Part shown: positions 1 to 13,100 of the stretch, piece by piece
How the letters are laid out: each line of letters begins with the position of its first letter
How positions within the stretch are numbered: the first letter of the stretch is position 1
Source: Dimorphilus gyrociliatus
Taxonomy: Eukaryota; Annelida; Polychaeta; Dinophilidae
Assembly: GCA_904063045.1 (NCBI GenBank)
Contig: CAJFCJ010000022.1
Coordinates: forward strand, 124,001-188,000
Length of the DNA: 64,000 nucleotides
Direction: 5' to 3'
Notes under the pieces: generated by a model
Database searches by the model: none
What the model was told of the DNA's origin: nothing
What the model saw: only the letters and a program-made list of their open reading frames with translations
Position numbers and translations under genes: made by a program

Positions 1-55
1 CGTCGTTAAATAGTATATTTTTGAATTTACAATAATCTTGTTTTCTAAACAATAG

Positions 56-3000
56 CTCCTGCAAATGACTGTGGAAAAGTTGATATCTGCTTCGTTATCG
101 ATAGCAGTGCTTCAATTGGCTCCAACTGGGGTAAACAATTGGACTTTATCGCTGACTTCAGCAAAAAATTCACTATTGGCGATAAAGCCAGAATTGGTGC
201 TGTCACTTACAGTTCAACTGCTGAAATAAGCTTCCCCATCGACGGTGCTGGATCTGCTTCAACTAATGCTGAATTCGAGACAAAAGTAAAGGCCATCACC
301 CACATGAGAAAGGGTACATATACTCACGAAGGTTTGGGATTGGCACCTGATTGTGGCTGGAGAACTGCAGCTGGAATTAAGAAACTCGGTAATTAAATTT
401 AATATTTCGGCATAATTCTGCTTATATATAAATATATCTTTTCTTCTAGCCATTGTTGTCACTGATGGAAAATCAATTAAACCAACTGAAACTGCAACTA
501 TTGCCAATTCAGTTAGAAGTAACTACAATATTGAAATTCACGCTGTTGGAATAGCGTAAGTTCTATTATTTACGTCTCTATAGACGATTAAATAGTTTTT
601 TCATTAATCAGAAATGCCGATGCTGCTGAATTGGAAGCTATTGCTGGAATTGGAAAAACTAATGCCGGAAAAGTTTACACTGCCCCAGATTTTGATAGTT
701 TAGGAAACGTTGCTAATGAATTGGCTCAAGGAACTTGTGGTACTGGTGGTGGTAAGCATTTATCTCTAAATTTTGCTATAAAATGGAACTTGATATATGA
801 ATTAATTTTTTCAGGAACTCCCAACCAAGGTTGCGCAAAGGCTGATATACTCTTTGTTGTCGACTCCAGTGCTTCTGTTAGTTTAACTAACTGGGGCCTT
901 CAAGTTCAATTCATCATCGACTTGGTTAAGGATTTCACCATTGGTGATGACAAGACCAAATTCGGTATGGTAACTTTCAGTTCTGCAGCCGAAATCAGTT
1001 TCCCAGTGTCTGGAGCTAGTTCACCTCAAAGTCAACAAGATTTCGAAACCAAAATCAAAGCTGTAACTCACATGAGGAAAGGAACTAACACCGATGTTGG
1101 TTTGGATTTGGTAAACACTGCTGGAATAACTTGGAGACCAGCTGATCCATCCATCAGAAGAATGGTTATTGTCATCACCGATGGTCAATCCAAATACCCA
1201 GATAAAACTAAAATATCTGCCGATGCTTTAAGACAAGCTGGTATTGAAGTTCATGCTGTCGGTATCAAAAATTACGTAAAAGCTGAATTGGATGCCATCT
1301 CCGGTTTGGGACAAGCCAAAGCTGGATCTACCTTCACCGCACCTGATTTTACTGACTTGACATCGATTATCAGCAAAATTAAATCAGGCGTTTGCACAGT
1401 TCAAGATCCATGCTCTCCAAATCCATGTATGAACAGCGGAGCATGCAGTTCAAATGGAAACACTTTCACTTGCACATGTACAGGAGGTTATACCGGAGCT
1501 ACCTGCGCCACTCCACCAAGTAATAGCATTTTTTATAAAAGCAAACTGTTGATTACCTAAGTATACTTTATTTAATTAGATCCTTGCTCTTTCACACCTT
1601 GCAAAAATGGCGGACAATGTACATCCAGTGGCAATTCCTTCACTTGTACCTGTGTCAACTCTTATCATGGAGCAACATGCCAAAACGGTGCGTAGAAATA
1701 CACTTTAATTTTTTTTTCCAATTTTTAAATATCAAAAATTACTAGCTCCTGGATGCAATTCAAACCCATGTCAAAATGGTGGTCAATGTACTAATGGAGT
1801 CAATGGTGCTTATTCATGTGCCTGCATCAATGGATATACCGGAAATAACTGTCAAACTCCTCCAGCAAGTATGTATGAACCTTTAAAAGCATATAAAATT
1901 TAACAAAATTAATTAATCGATAAATGTTAGATCCATGTTCACCAAACCCATGTCAGAATGGAGGACAATGTGCCGCCAATGGCAACGGTCACACTTGTAC
2001 TTGTGTAAATTCATACTGGGGAACCAACTGCGGAAACGGTATAAACATAGTTTAAAATTTTTACTTTTAAAAAGTTCATCAGATTTCTTTACTAGCTCCT
2101 GGATGCAATTCAAACCCATGTCAAAATGGTGGTCAATGTACTAATGGAGTCAATGGTGCTTATTCATGTGCCTGCATCAATGGATATACCGGAAATAACT
2201 GTCAAACTCCTCCAGCAAGTAAGTATGAACCTTTAAAAGCATATAAAATTTAACAAAATTAATTAATCGATAAATGTTAGATCCATGTTCACCAAACCCA
2301 TGTCAGAATGGAGGACAATGTACCGCCAATGGCAACGGTCACACTTGTACTTGTGTAAATTCATATTGGGGAACTAACTGCGGAAACGGTATAAATATAG
2401 TTCAAAATTTTTACTTTTAAAAAGTTCAACAGATTTCTTTACTAGCTCCTGGATGCAATTCAAACCCATGTCAAAATGGTGGTCAATGTACTAATGGAGT
2501 CAATGGTGCTTATTCATGTGCATGCATCAATGGATTCACTGGAAACAACTGTCAAACTCCACCAAGTATGTTCCAGCTTTGAAAAACATAAAATTTAACA
2601 AAATTAATTGATGGCTAAATTTCAGATCCATGTGCACCAAACCCATGTCAGAATGGAGGACAATGTGCCGCCAATGGCAACAGTCACACTTGTACTTGTG
2701 TAAATTCATACTGGGGAACCAACTGCGGAAACGGTATAAACATAGTTTAAAATTTTTACTTTTAAAAAGTTCATCAGATTTCTTTACTAGCTCCTGGATG
2801 CAATTCAAACCCATGTCAAAATGGTGGTCAATGTACTAATGGAGTCAATGGTGCTTATTCATGTGCATGCATCAATGGATTCACTGGAAACAACTGTCAA
2901 ACTCCACCAAGTATGTTCCAGCTTTGAAAAACATAAAATTTAACAAAATTAATTGATGGCTAAATTTCAGATCCATGTGCACCAAACCCATGTCAGAATG

Positions 3001-3810
3001 GAGGACAATGTACCGCCAATGGTAACAGTCACACTTGTACTTGTGTAAATTCATTCTGGGGAACCAACTGCGGAAACGGTATAAACATAGTTTAAAATTT
3101 TTACTTTTAAAAAGTTCATCAGATTTCTTTACTAGCTCCTGGATGCAATTCAAACCCATGTCAAAATGGTGGTCAATGTACTAATGGAGTCAATGGTGCT
3201 TATTCATGTACCTGCACCAGTGGATTCACTGGAAATAACTGTCAAACTGCCTCTAGAAACGAACGTAAGAATTCTTTTTATCTAATGTTGATGATAAAAT
3301 AATACTTTTGCTTTTATAGAGGGCTGTGGTGTGTGTTCTGGTGCCGGATGTGTTACTGGAGCAATGGATGCTGACGCCGTATATGGTACCAATGGAGGAT
3401 CTATCAAAGATTGTCCTGCTTGTTACACTAAAAAGAATAAGGACGGTAGCTTCCAAAGAGGATGTGTTAGTGATATCCCAGCAGAATGGACAACAGCCCT
3501 TCAAGTCAGCACAAGCGATATCCCTGATGCTGGAGGATCAGTCTGCTATCCAATGAATGAGGCTGGTGGTTCCGAAGTCTGTTTGTGTAAAGGAAACAAC
3601 TGCAACATGCAGTCATTTAACGACGTTGGAGGAGGTCATAATTACTTCGAGGAGGAAATCACTTGTAAATGTGCTAGTTGTCCAAGCAATCCTTCAGCCG
3701 ACAACCCATTCAAGTGCTACAAAGATGGTTTCATTCCAAAATGCGACTGTCAAAACTGCGATTGCTTGAATGCTAAACGTAGAAAGAGATGGGCTTCTTG
3801 GCTCTGGTAA
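56..3810 (+). CDS. VWA/EGF-repeat extracellular protein, 5'-partial, with novel Cys-rich C-terminal domain
   Basis: A secreted or matrix-type adhesion protein whose first exons lie left of the window. Exons read: 56-388, 450-555, 612-751, 815-1519, 1580-1687, 1746-1868, 1931-2038, 2096-2218, 2281-2388, 2446-2565, 2626-2733, 2791-2910, 2971-3078, 3136-3264, 3320-3810. The first three encode a VWA domain with MIDAS motif DSSAS and a later VVTDG strand. Exon 815-1519 encodes a second VWA (again DSSAS, then VITDG) plus the first EGF module. Ten further EGF modules follow, one per exon, all bounded by phase-1 introns, the classic symmetric arrangement for exon duplication. Residues after the last EGF form a cysteine-rich domain ending in a CxCxxxxCN motif, then a CxC-rich tail and a basic KRRKR end. 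VWA plus EGF is matrilin-like in style, with binding to matrix or cell-surface ligands likely, but the C-terminal domain is not one I recognise. A polyadenylation signal AATAAA lies near 4036. Confidence 0.88.
1746..3264 (+). repeat. Tandem array of EGF exon pairs (four full units plus a fifth first half)
   Basis: Units start at 1746, 2096, 2446, 2791 and 3136, giving spacings of 350, 350, 345 and 345 bp. Each unit is a type A EGF exon (begins [13 protein letters not shown]), a short intron, a type B EGF exon ([12 protein letters not shown] or APNPC variant) and a second short intron. Exons and introns are both nearly identical between units. The first two units share one version of the A-exon end and following intron, and the third and fourth share another. 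The last A exon is divergent at its 3' end. Confidence 0.95.
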
Positions 3811-4504
3811 ACGATATATAAATAGAAACTTGGAAAGATTTATGAACATTTGATTTAAAATTGCATATTTTCTGAAGAATGTTTGAACTATAAGTTAGAA
3901 TTAATGTGATATATATATATATATATATAAATTTATATATATATGTATATCTATATAATATATATAAATTATATATAATAATTTAGTTGCCTAATTTTAG
4001 TTTCACTTGAAAATATTGAGTGTTTTCTCTTGTGTAATAAAACTTTCTGGCTTTAATGCAATACAATTAAAATTTGAATTAACTATACACCTGAGATCTT
4101 AACAGTTTTAATCGCTCTATTAATCTTACTTAAGAATAACGTTTCAAATAATGAAAGTAAAGTACTATTGAATTAAAAATAGAAGTTAAGGAAGAGAAAA
4201 ATTTGAAACTTAAGGCTGATGTAAAAAAAGAAAAAAAGATATGAAATAGAACAGGAATTCTAAAACTTTACTGTCCAAAATACAAGAAATAAGAGAAAAT
4301 TAAAATAAACCTTCCCTAAAATTTAAAAGAATGAATTTAAAATCTTTATTGATTTTGAAAATATAGGCTGGTAAAAAGAAAACTTAAATAAATATTGAAT
4401 ATTTCAAAGAGGTAGAAATTTTCGTATATAAGTCAGAACTGCTTTAGGTTTTCAGATAGAAAGACAAAGGACAACTACAAATTCTCTTGTGGACAGCATT
4501 CGCA
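3811..4504. other. Intergenic: 3' UTR with TA-rich tract
   Basis: Holds the 3' UTR of the VWA/EGF gene, a TA-dinucleotide-rich tract at about 3909-3985, the polyadenylation signal near 4036, and the presumed promoter of the next gene. I see no ORF with coding character. Confidence 0.6.
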
Positions 4505-6093
4505 ATGTTTAAATATTCCATCATTATTTTTTCAATTTTTGGACTTGTAGCTTATGGAAAGTTGATTGAAATTGATAGACCCTCTTGCACTTCTTCTAAA
4601 GATTGCAATAATAATGGAGATTGCAAAGCAGGTGTTTGCAACTGTAAATTTGATTTTTCTGGACCAAATTGTGAAAATAGTCAGTAGATATCTTTATTAT
4701 TTTTAATATTATTTCTAGTACAACTAATTGTTAGCCCTCTTTTTTTAAATATTATTGAATTGGTCATTTAATAGCTGGAGAAGCTTGTAACCCGAATCCA
4801 TGTGAAAGAGGTGTTTGCTTTAATGGAAACTGCCTTTGTGAAAGACCATACTCTGGAGAGAAATGCCAATATGGCCCATGTAATATAAAGGGTCGTGGTT
4901 CACCTTGTGAAAACCAAGGTTTTTGTCAAGAGGATGGTGAGAATTTTACTTGTTATTGCAGAACTGGAACAAGAGGTAAACGTTGCGAAGTGGTTGTCTT
5001 TGGTGAGTTAAAAAATGTTTTTAAACACATTTTTCTATTATCTTGATGAACTATTTCAAGATCCATGTACTCACAATCCTTGTGACAATGGCGGAACTTG
5101 TATATTTGATGGAAATTTTTTCACATGCATTTGTCCTGATGGTATCTCTGGTCAAATTTGTCAACTTCGTGATAAAAGTATATTTTAATCTACTTTGTCA
5201 TTTCACAGTCATAAATGTTTTTAAAATTGAACCGAATTAATAGAAATATGCGATTCAAGTCCGTGTTTGAATGGTGGTAGCTGTACTGAGAATATTGAAG
5301 GGCATATTTGCTCGTGTAGGAAAGGATTTCGAGGACGAAATTGTCAAATAAAAGCAGGTTTAGTAATCAATTCAATTTTCAAGATAAATCCTATTATTCT
5401 TCTTTAATATAAGAAAATCTATATAATTATTAGACGGCTGTGAAAGACGTCCCTGTTTTAATGGTGGGCATTGTGTTGAAGCTACGAATAAATTAGGCTA
5501 CATTTGCATGTGTTTTCAGCCTTCTCGGGGAGTAAACTGCGAAGACCTTCCTGAAAAAAATGGTTAGCATTTTAAATAATTTAAAAAATGTAATGTCTAA
5601 TTAACTCTCTACTTGCCCCTTTCCTTTGTATCGATAAAAAGGAGATTGCGCCGTCTGTCACGGTTCCCATTGTACAAGCGGAGCATTGACAGATAATGAT
5701 ATATTGAATTATGGAGGATATTTTAAAAAATGTCATATTTGCTTTACGAAGAAAGGAGTTAATAACAAATTTATACGCGGATGTCTAGAAGATGCTCCTT
5801 GTTCATGGAAAATTCCAAGGCCATACATAAATGATGTACCTTACTTAAATTCAGTTTGTTATCCAACTGAAGATGGGGATAGAGGAGAAATATGCTTCTG
5901 TAAAGGCTATCATTGTAATTTAAGTTCTTTTGAAGACAGTGGAGGAAATTTTAATTATAAAAAAGGGAAAATAACTTGTAATTGTAACCCTGAACACTGT
6001 CCTAAAAACTTCAGTAGTAAATATAAATGCTACCAGTCAAAGGTAATATTTCACACCAGATGTGATTGCGAATCATGTAGTTGTAAATATTAA
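4505..6093 (+). CDS. Secreted EGF-repeat protein, paralogue of the upstream gene
   Basis: Predicted 404-residue secreted protein. Exons: 4505-4679, 4775-5002, 5061-5177, 5244-5357, 5434-5562, 5642-6093, all joined in phase 1, total divisible by three. The start at 4505 gives a signal peptide (MFKYSIIIFSIFGLVAYG). Then come about six EGF-like modules and a last exon encoding the same cysteine-rich domain as the gene upstream: CxxC near the start, CHICFTKK, RGC, VCYP, then CFCKGYHCN and a CxC-rich tail. It has no VWA domain. The two genes are adjacent, in the same orientation, and share an exon organisation, so they arose by tandem duplication with VWA loss or gain; the EGF exons here are far more divergent from each other than in the neighbour. 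A polyadenylation signal lies near 6138. Matrix or cell-surface function is inferred, not shown. Confidence 0.87.
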
Positions 6094-7196
6094 ACTCTTA
6101 CGAATTTGACAATTGTGAAAGATGTTTTCGTATCACAAATAAAAGACTAACCATTATAAATAATTAAGTTGTTCTATTTTTTTACCATAATTTGAATCTT
6201 TTCAATTATTGAGAAAATGTACTGAAGGAAATCTACTTGAAGAATAAAAATAACAGAATGAAGAAAACAACTTTAAATTCTTTCAACTTCAACGAAAAGA
6301 TTAGGTTTAATAGATTTGTTTTATTTAAACATGTCTTAAAGATGAAGTGAAGATTTTTTTACAGGATACAAGTATCTACACAAGTAGAAGTATATTTCAA
6401 TGAAATATTATAGGAACTATATTATTAACCATTTGTGATTCTTTTACTTTGATTAAATTAGGCTATAGCTTACTTAACAATAATCAGTAGCATAAGCCAC
6501 TTTATACATATATTATTAGTATATATAGTATATAAAGTATATTTATATCTATTTTTTGTTAGCATCTTTTAGAAATACTTTTTCTTTTTAGGTACTTTAT
6601 CTATTTTTTAAGAAAACTTGCCAAATTTATTCAACTATAAGCCAAAATCATACAGACGGCGTTAGTTAAGTTCTTTGCGTTAAGTCAAGAACAAAACCTT
6701 TAATACATTTATTGATAAGAGAACATAAAATGAAATCTATTGTATAAAAAACTATCGAAATCTAAAAATTATTTGCATGTACGTCATTTCTACGCCTCAT
6801 TTCTATTTATTTATACAACTAATATTTAATTTTTCTCTTTCTGCTTTAATGTTTCTTTTATTAATTATTATCTTTTTGTACTTATATTCATTTCTTTACT
6901 CGATTTGCATAAGATTTATTGTAGAGTATTTTCTATAAGTTTTAAAATGAAATTTAAATAATTGTTTTTATTGCGTAACTAAGCGGTGAAAGTAAATTTT
7001 ATATGCACATTTATTTCCTATATATTTCAAATAAAATTTATAGTAAGATGAATTACTATAAAGATAATTTAGTACATGTATTACTTCAATGGACATTGTT
7101 AAATCGTTTATATACGTCTTAAAAAGGAATTTATCGTATAAATTGATTTATACGAAAATAGCTTTAACCGGAAACGGAATTGTGCCTTGAACAAAC
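6094..7196. other. Intergenic, AT-rich, no gene seen
   Basis: Contains the 3' UTR of the EGF gene and the promoter side of THOC2. Frequent stops in all frames; no conserved protein and no clear RNA gene. Confidence 0.5.
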
Positions 7197-10100
7197 ATGG
7201 CTACTACTAGTGGTTCTGGCGACTCGAAAAATCGTAACTTTATTAGTACACAACCATTGTAAGTTTAAATTTTATAATTAAAATTGAAATAATAAGTGTT
7301 TAGACATTCGGAAAATCTTTTTAAAATGGCGATCTATAGGTTTTTTACAATGTAATATTAACTTTCTGTATTTGTTACCCTAACGCCGCTCACGTTTTGT
7401 AAACTGAACTTTTTTTCCCGATCTCCCATAGTATCAATGACTGTCAGAGAAAAGTTCGCGAAGGTTCAATATCAAATCCTGGAGCAGAGAAAGATGTGCG
7501 ATTATGTTTGTCGAGCTTCATCGGTAATTATTGCCAAGGAATATACCGGCTCGAAAATGCAGTTCCTGCAATCAAAGAAGTTTGCGTAAGTTTTAATCAG
7601 TTTAATTAAGCAATAAACCTTACGATTTGATATATATTCTTAGAATATGCACCAAGCTATTCCATCTCTCATGGCTGATATATTTAGCGTTTTTGGTAAG
7701 TTATTCTTAAATTGAATTCTTTTATTCTGTAATGATGAAAATATTTGTTATATTTGCTTAAAGAAATCTCAAATATTGTTAATTCTGTACTAAAATATGT
7801 AATTTCCCGATACTTAAATGAATACAAGTGAAGTAGCTAATATAAATCAGTTGCTTTTCCAATTCAAATGAATAATAGTTCATTGTTAGTGTTTTCATTG
7901 TAATCATTTGTTTTAGATTCAATGACATTGTCACAACAACAAACAAGAAATGAGGACCGACAACGTTTCATAAAATTACTGCCACAATGTTTCGTAAGTT
8001 TTAATATACAGGTTCTGTTATAATTCTAAATTTTTATTAAATAACTTACTAGGAAATTGTGCCAGAAGGCGTTTTAAAAGAAAGATTGGATGTGGAAACT
8101 CTTACTGAGTTGAAGATTCTTGAATCAAAAGAAAAATTCAATAAAAATTACATCAAGATCAAAACAAAGATGTTGTAAGTAGAAAAAAGATTAAAGAGAA
8201 TAATAATTATCCGAAATTTTCATATCAAATATAATTTTTTCTAACAGTTATAAACAATTAAAGTTTAATTTGCTAAGAGAAGAATCAGAGGGCTTCTCTA
8301 AACTAATGACAGAATTACATCAAGATTTTTCAAGTGAAACAGCGCCATCTACCCGTCAAATGTTGGAAACTATTCAGTCATTAATAGGTACGTTATGATA
8401 ATTTTTTTTTTCTCACATAATTTGAACAAGTTAAGTGGCCGTAAAACATAATAGAGAATGAGTAAATTTACACAATTTATATCAATATCCTTTTTTGTTT
8501 TTTCTTATTTTCTATTTATATATGATTTACAACTAGAAGTTGTTACTTCGTCTTATTTATCTTATCTAATTATGTTACTACTTCTTTAACTGATTGACTG
8601 GTATGTAAAGTTGTAGAAATAGCTACCCTTAAAATAGAGATTACTATCATATAATTGATAAGTGCAAACATTCAAATGCTATCTTAATGATTTTCATATG
8701 TACTATTTCTTCTTATAACAGGATGCTTCAATATCGATCCCAATAGAGTATTGGATATCATTTTGGAAATGTTCGAAAAACAGTTGGAACATGAGAAATT
8801 CTTCTGCGAATTACTAACAGAATACTCGGCAGATCATTTGGCGCTGGCAGATTTATTGGGGTTTAAGTTCAAATATTACGTTGTATGTTGATATTTTTTG
8901 ATTAAGTCCAAACAAGTTGAATTTATCATGGTTAAAAATGTATATATATATATTTTCTTTGTAAACAGACGGAAAATCAACAAACACCAACATCTCTTTA
9001 CAAACTCTCGGCTTTGTTAATTTATAACGAATTACTTCCCTGTCATGCAATTTATCAACAGGTTAGTGACTTTTTATTACGAAACTTTTCTATATGTAAA
9101 ATAAGCCAGGGGATAATCACTAGAGTCAAATACATTATTACTTGCGTTTACCCACGAATTCTTTTTGTAGTATGGCGAAAGCGATACTTGACTTTTGGCA
9201 ATTTCTTTTCAAGTCAAAATTTTTATTTTTAAAATCAAATATCAAATCCGTATAAACGCAACTTGTTGACTGGGGAGTATCAATTATGATTCATTTACTT
9301 CCTTAAGTATCAAATAATCCCTAAAAATATCAAAAGTGGGTTCCTTTTAATTTATTCATTATGTTTACAGCCAAACGTTATTATATTGATGTATGAGAGG
9401 TTTTTTTCTTTTTTTTCCTGTTAAGAATAGTTTTATCGTAAATTGTGTTTATAATTTAGGTTGCTATATCCTTTTGCATTGAGTGATATGAATTCTAAAG
9501 GACGAATTCGATGCTCTTTTATCAAATCTTTATTACCAATTCTGAAGTTTATATGCTATACTTGAAACAAAGAATTGGGTGAATAAAATATTTCCGCGAA
9601 GGTTCTCCTGAAAAGGTCAAAAAACGAAGAGAAATCCAAATCTTATTAATTTCGCAACATAAAGACATGCATGCTTAGTTTATATTCTATTCTATTCCAT
9701 TCTATTCTATTTTTTGAAATAATCATTGATCTAAAATAAGCATTCCTTTATCAAAAAATAATAATCTACCCAAGTCTTTTGTTGACGAAAATACATAGAT
9801 CTAATTGAACAAGATGGTTACTTTCAGCTATCATCAGAGACATTTTCCCTTTTTCTCATCTTTGTTCTGTTAGTTTTATAATATTCTGTAAAATTTTATT
9901 CTAAGAATATTCGACTGATTAGTTAAGTATAAAACTCTTAAGACAGAGATAGGTAAAAGATGAGACAATTTTTACGACTCTATTATACATATAAATATAC
10001 GCACAAAAGCATTGCCATCAGATAAACGTTAGCCATATGGTAAGGAAATTTTTTTCTTATACGAATAAAAGTACATTAATACGGAATATATTACAATTAT

Positions 10101-13100
10101 AGTGCATTTCGTGAAAGGTTAGTGCAGTCACTTAATTTATTAAGCACTGATGCGCAAACAACAACGATTAGGTTCCTTGGAGATAGTTATTGAAGACGTA
10201 TGATATTCAAATTTAACGCAAGATTGCTTAATTTATATAAAGATATTTAATGCTACTTTTTAACGGATATGAGATGTGATGATATAAGATGAAAACAGGC
10301 CCAATCCTCATTCCATTTATCTTGGATGGCGGTTCTAAGTTGTTTAGTATATTGTATTATTTTTGTTATTGTTAGTAGTCATAGAACAAGTAAAAAAAAG
10401 TAATCTTCTCTTAGTGAAAGCTACCATTTATTATAAAGACTAACTCATCATTAGAAGTTATTAACACTTAAAATATTAAACAAATCTGTTTTATTGCTCT
10501 ATTTCAGCAAATATCACATTTCATTATGACTGATATGTAAACAAAGACTTTGAAGTAAAAACAATACTCATAATTTATTATTTTCCCCAAGTTTGTTTAA
10601 ATAGATGCAGTTTTCTTTTTAAACGGGTGAAATTTATGTAGCTATATTTTTTAGAATTAACAAGCAGTAGATTATTTCCTTGATTTACTTTAACATTGAA
10701 TGAATCTTCTTAATTTTAGAGAATTTCCTTTTATTTCCTTAAAAACAATACATTGGATATTTTAAATATTTAACTACGAAAAATAATTAAAGAATAAGCT
10801 ATGAGAATTTACTGTAATTGAAATTTTGAAAGCGTGACTATCACGGAGATTGATCGTATTAGTCTTCCCTCCATATAGTCTTCCTTTAATTCGAACCTTT
10901 TCTTCCATGTTCTCTTTTGTTTTAATTTTAAACAATCATTAATCCAAAAGAGCATTAATAAAATATTCACGAGTAATTTTGTAATTACCATTTCAGTAAT
11001 TAAGCCTTGTATGAAAATTTAAATAAAAACAACAGGATATTTTTTAAATAGTATTTAAGCTATTTAATCCATGAAAGTTATAGTTATTAACTTTAATATG
11101 TTACAAAAATTTAATTATGATGTCTGCGAGAAAAGGTAAAACGAGCAATTTTCAGTAAAACAATAATTTCTATCTTATCCTATTATAACAATATAATGTA
11201 TACTGTATATACTGCTTCTGAACAAGTTCGCTTGTAATAGACATATTATTCAATTGTGACTTTCTGCTTTCACTTATATCTGAAACTCAGCCGATTTGTT
11301 CATCTCCATGTCGGCTGAATAGTTTATGAAAGGCTCGGCGAAAATCTGGATTAAATACGTGATAAACGACTGGATTTACAGCAGCACTTCCATAAGCTAA
11401 CCATTCGAATGTCATCAATAATTGATCGGATACAGATTTTATAGTGGCATTTATAACAAGGGTAGCAAAGAATGGTAGATAAAAGAGAACAAAGACTCCA
11501 AATAGTATTCCCAAAACTTGAACAGCACGCTTTGACCGATCCAAGTAAGTAATCCTTCGGGAGGGTGATATTCGAGCTGGGCGTTGATTCTGTGGGAGCT
11601 CGGGTTGTAACAAGCTAAGGGCGGTTATATTATCGTCATTATTGCCATCAATCATGCCTCTTATAGGCGAGAGATTGATTTGATCTATTTCCGCACAAAA
11701 GTGCTTAACAAAATATGCTCTTTTGAGTATTTAGCTAAAAAATGAAGACTGGCTTATAGTTTTGTATGAAGCATAATTTATATTAGGGAAACTTTCTATT
11801 AGTGATTCTCAGTCTCCCTAAGAATTACTATAAATAGCATTATTAGTTAGAATATGTCTCTGGCTCATTAAATAAATAATTTTTGAAGTAAGTTAACATT
11901 TAAAAATGATAAAGAATATTTCTCTTTGATACTTTTACCCATACTTGCGAATAATATTATTTAAAAAGCGTTAACGACGATCAATAAAACCCAGCCTTAA
12001 TGTAGTAGTACTATTTTCATTAGACCGGCATCGGACATCGAGTAGAGGGTGATTCTTTTGATCTGGCTTTACGAAAGTATTGGCATTAATAGATCTCTGG
12101 ACTCGACGCTGTCGTTGGAGTGCTCTGACCGTTAGAAGGTACATAATAATCATTATGAGCAAAGGAGCATAAAATGAAGATATAGATGCCGAAAGTACAA
12201 AAGAGGCGTTTTCGGGTCCGCATCCTTTATATTGTCTATCGGAGTCACCATGATCTGCGTAAACACTGCTAAAAAATAACGGAACCGCTATGCAAAAGCT
12301 TAAAATCCAAACAATAAATATTTCAAAGCCAGTTCGACAAGTTCCTGATTTTCCAACTCTTCCATATTTGAGGGGATATTGTAAAGATAGGTAACGATCA
12401 ATCGATATCATACAGAGATGTATTATTGATGACGAAGTAAATAAAACATCTAGAGCATACCATGCTATGCACATCGTCTTCGGCAATGTCCCTGTCAATA
12501 ATGAAAAAATGGTAGTAAACTGCTAATGGATTCTAATTTGCTAGAACTATGACTTAAAGACCCTTCACTAAAAGAAAAACTTAAGTAGAAAGTTAATAGA
12601 TTAAAAATCATAGTCTGCCTAAAAACAAATAAACACCGAAGTTGTCTTAGTAAATTTTAGACAGTTGATTGAAAAAGTATTTGATAGAAATTAAATCAAA
12701 TAATAAACTATACGATGGAAAAGTTTCCAATAAATAATGTAAACGTATGACTATCACTTTAATCACATCATCTAATTTTTTGTTATATCTATTCAAGTCA
12801 GTTATACATGTCAATTATATCCCACATACCACTGCCCTGCAAATAAAGGCTGTCGTCAACAGATATTTTTAATTGTGCTATTGCTATAGCAAGCTGTTCC
12901 TAAAGTGAATAGTCTAAGAAAAATAACGAGGAAAGCTTATATATTAAAGAACTAAGCAATAACCCAATCCGGTTATAGCAATTTTTTTCCTTATGGACTC
13001 AACAGCAGAAGGGCATTAAACATCTATTATTTTACAGAAAGTTTCATTAGAATCTGCTTTCTTTTGTATTCTTCAACAATTAGAAGCTCGACATATGGTG

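Noticed and set aside
1913-3159. Repeated 68-92-codon frames in the EGF array on both strands
   Set aside because: They are out-of-frame or antisense shadows of the EGF exons and recur only because the array is tandemly repeated.
1746-3264. Array resembling CRISPR-type regular repeats
   Set aside because: The regular spacing comes from EGF exon duplication in an animal gene; the units are coding and not separated by unique spacers.
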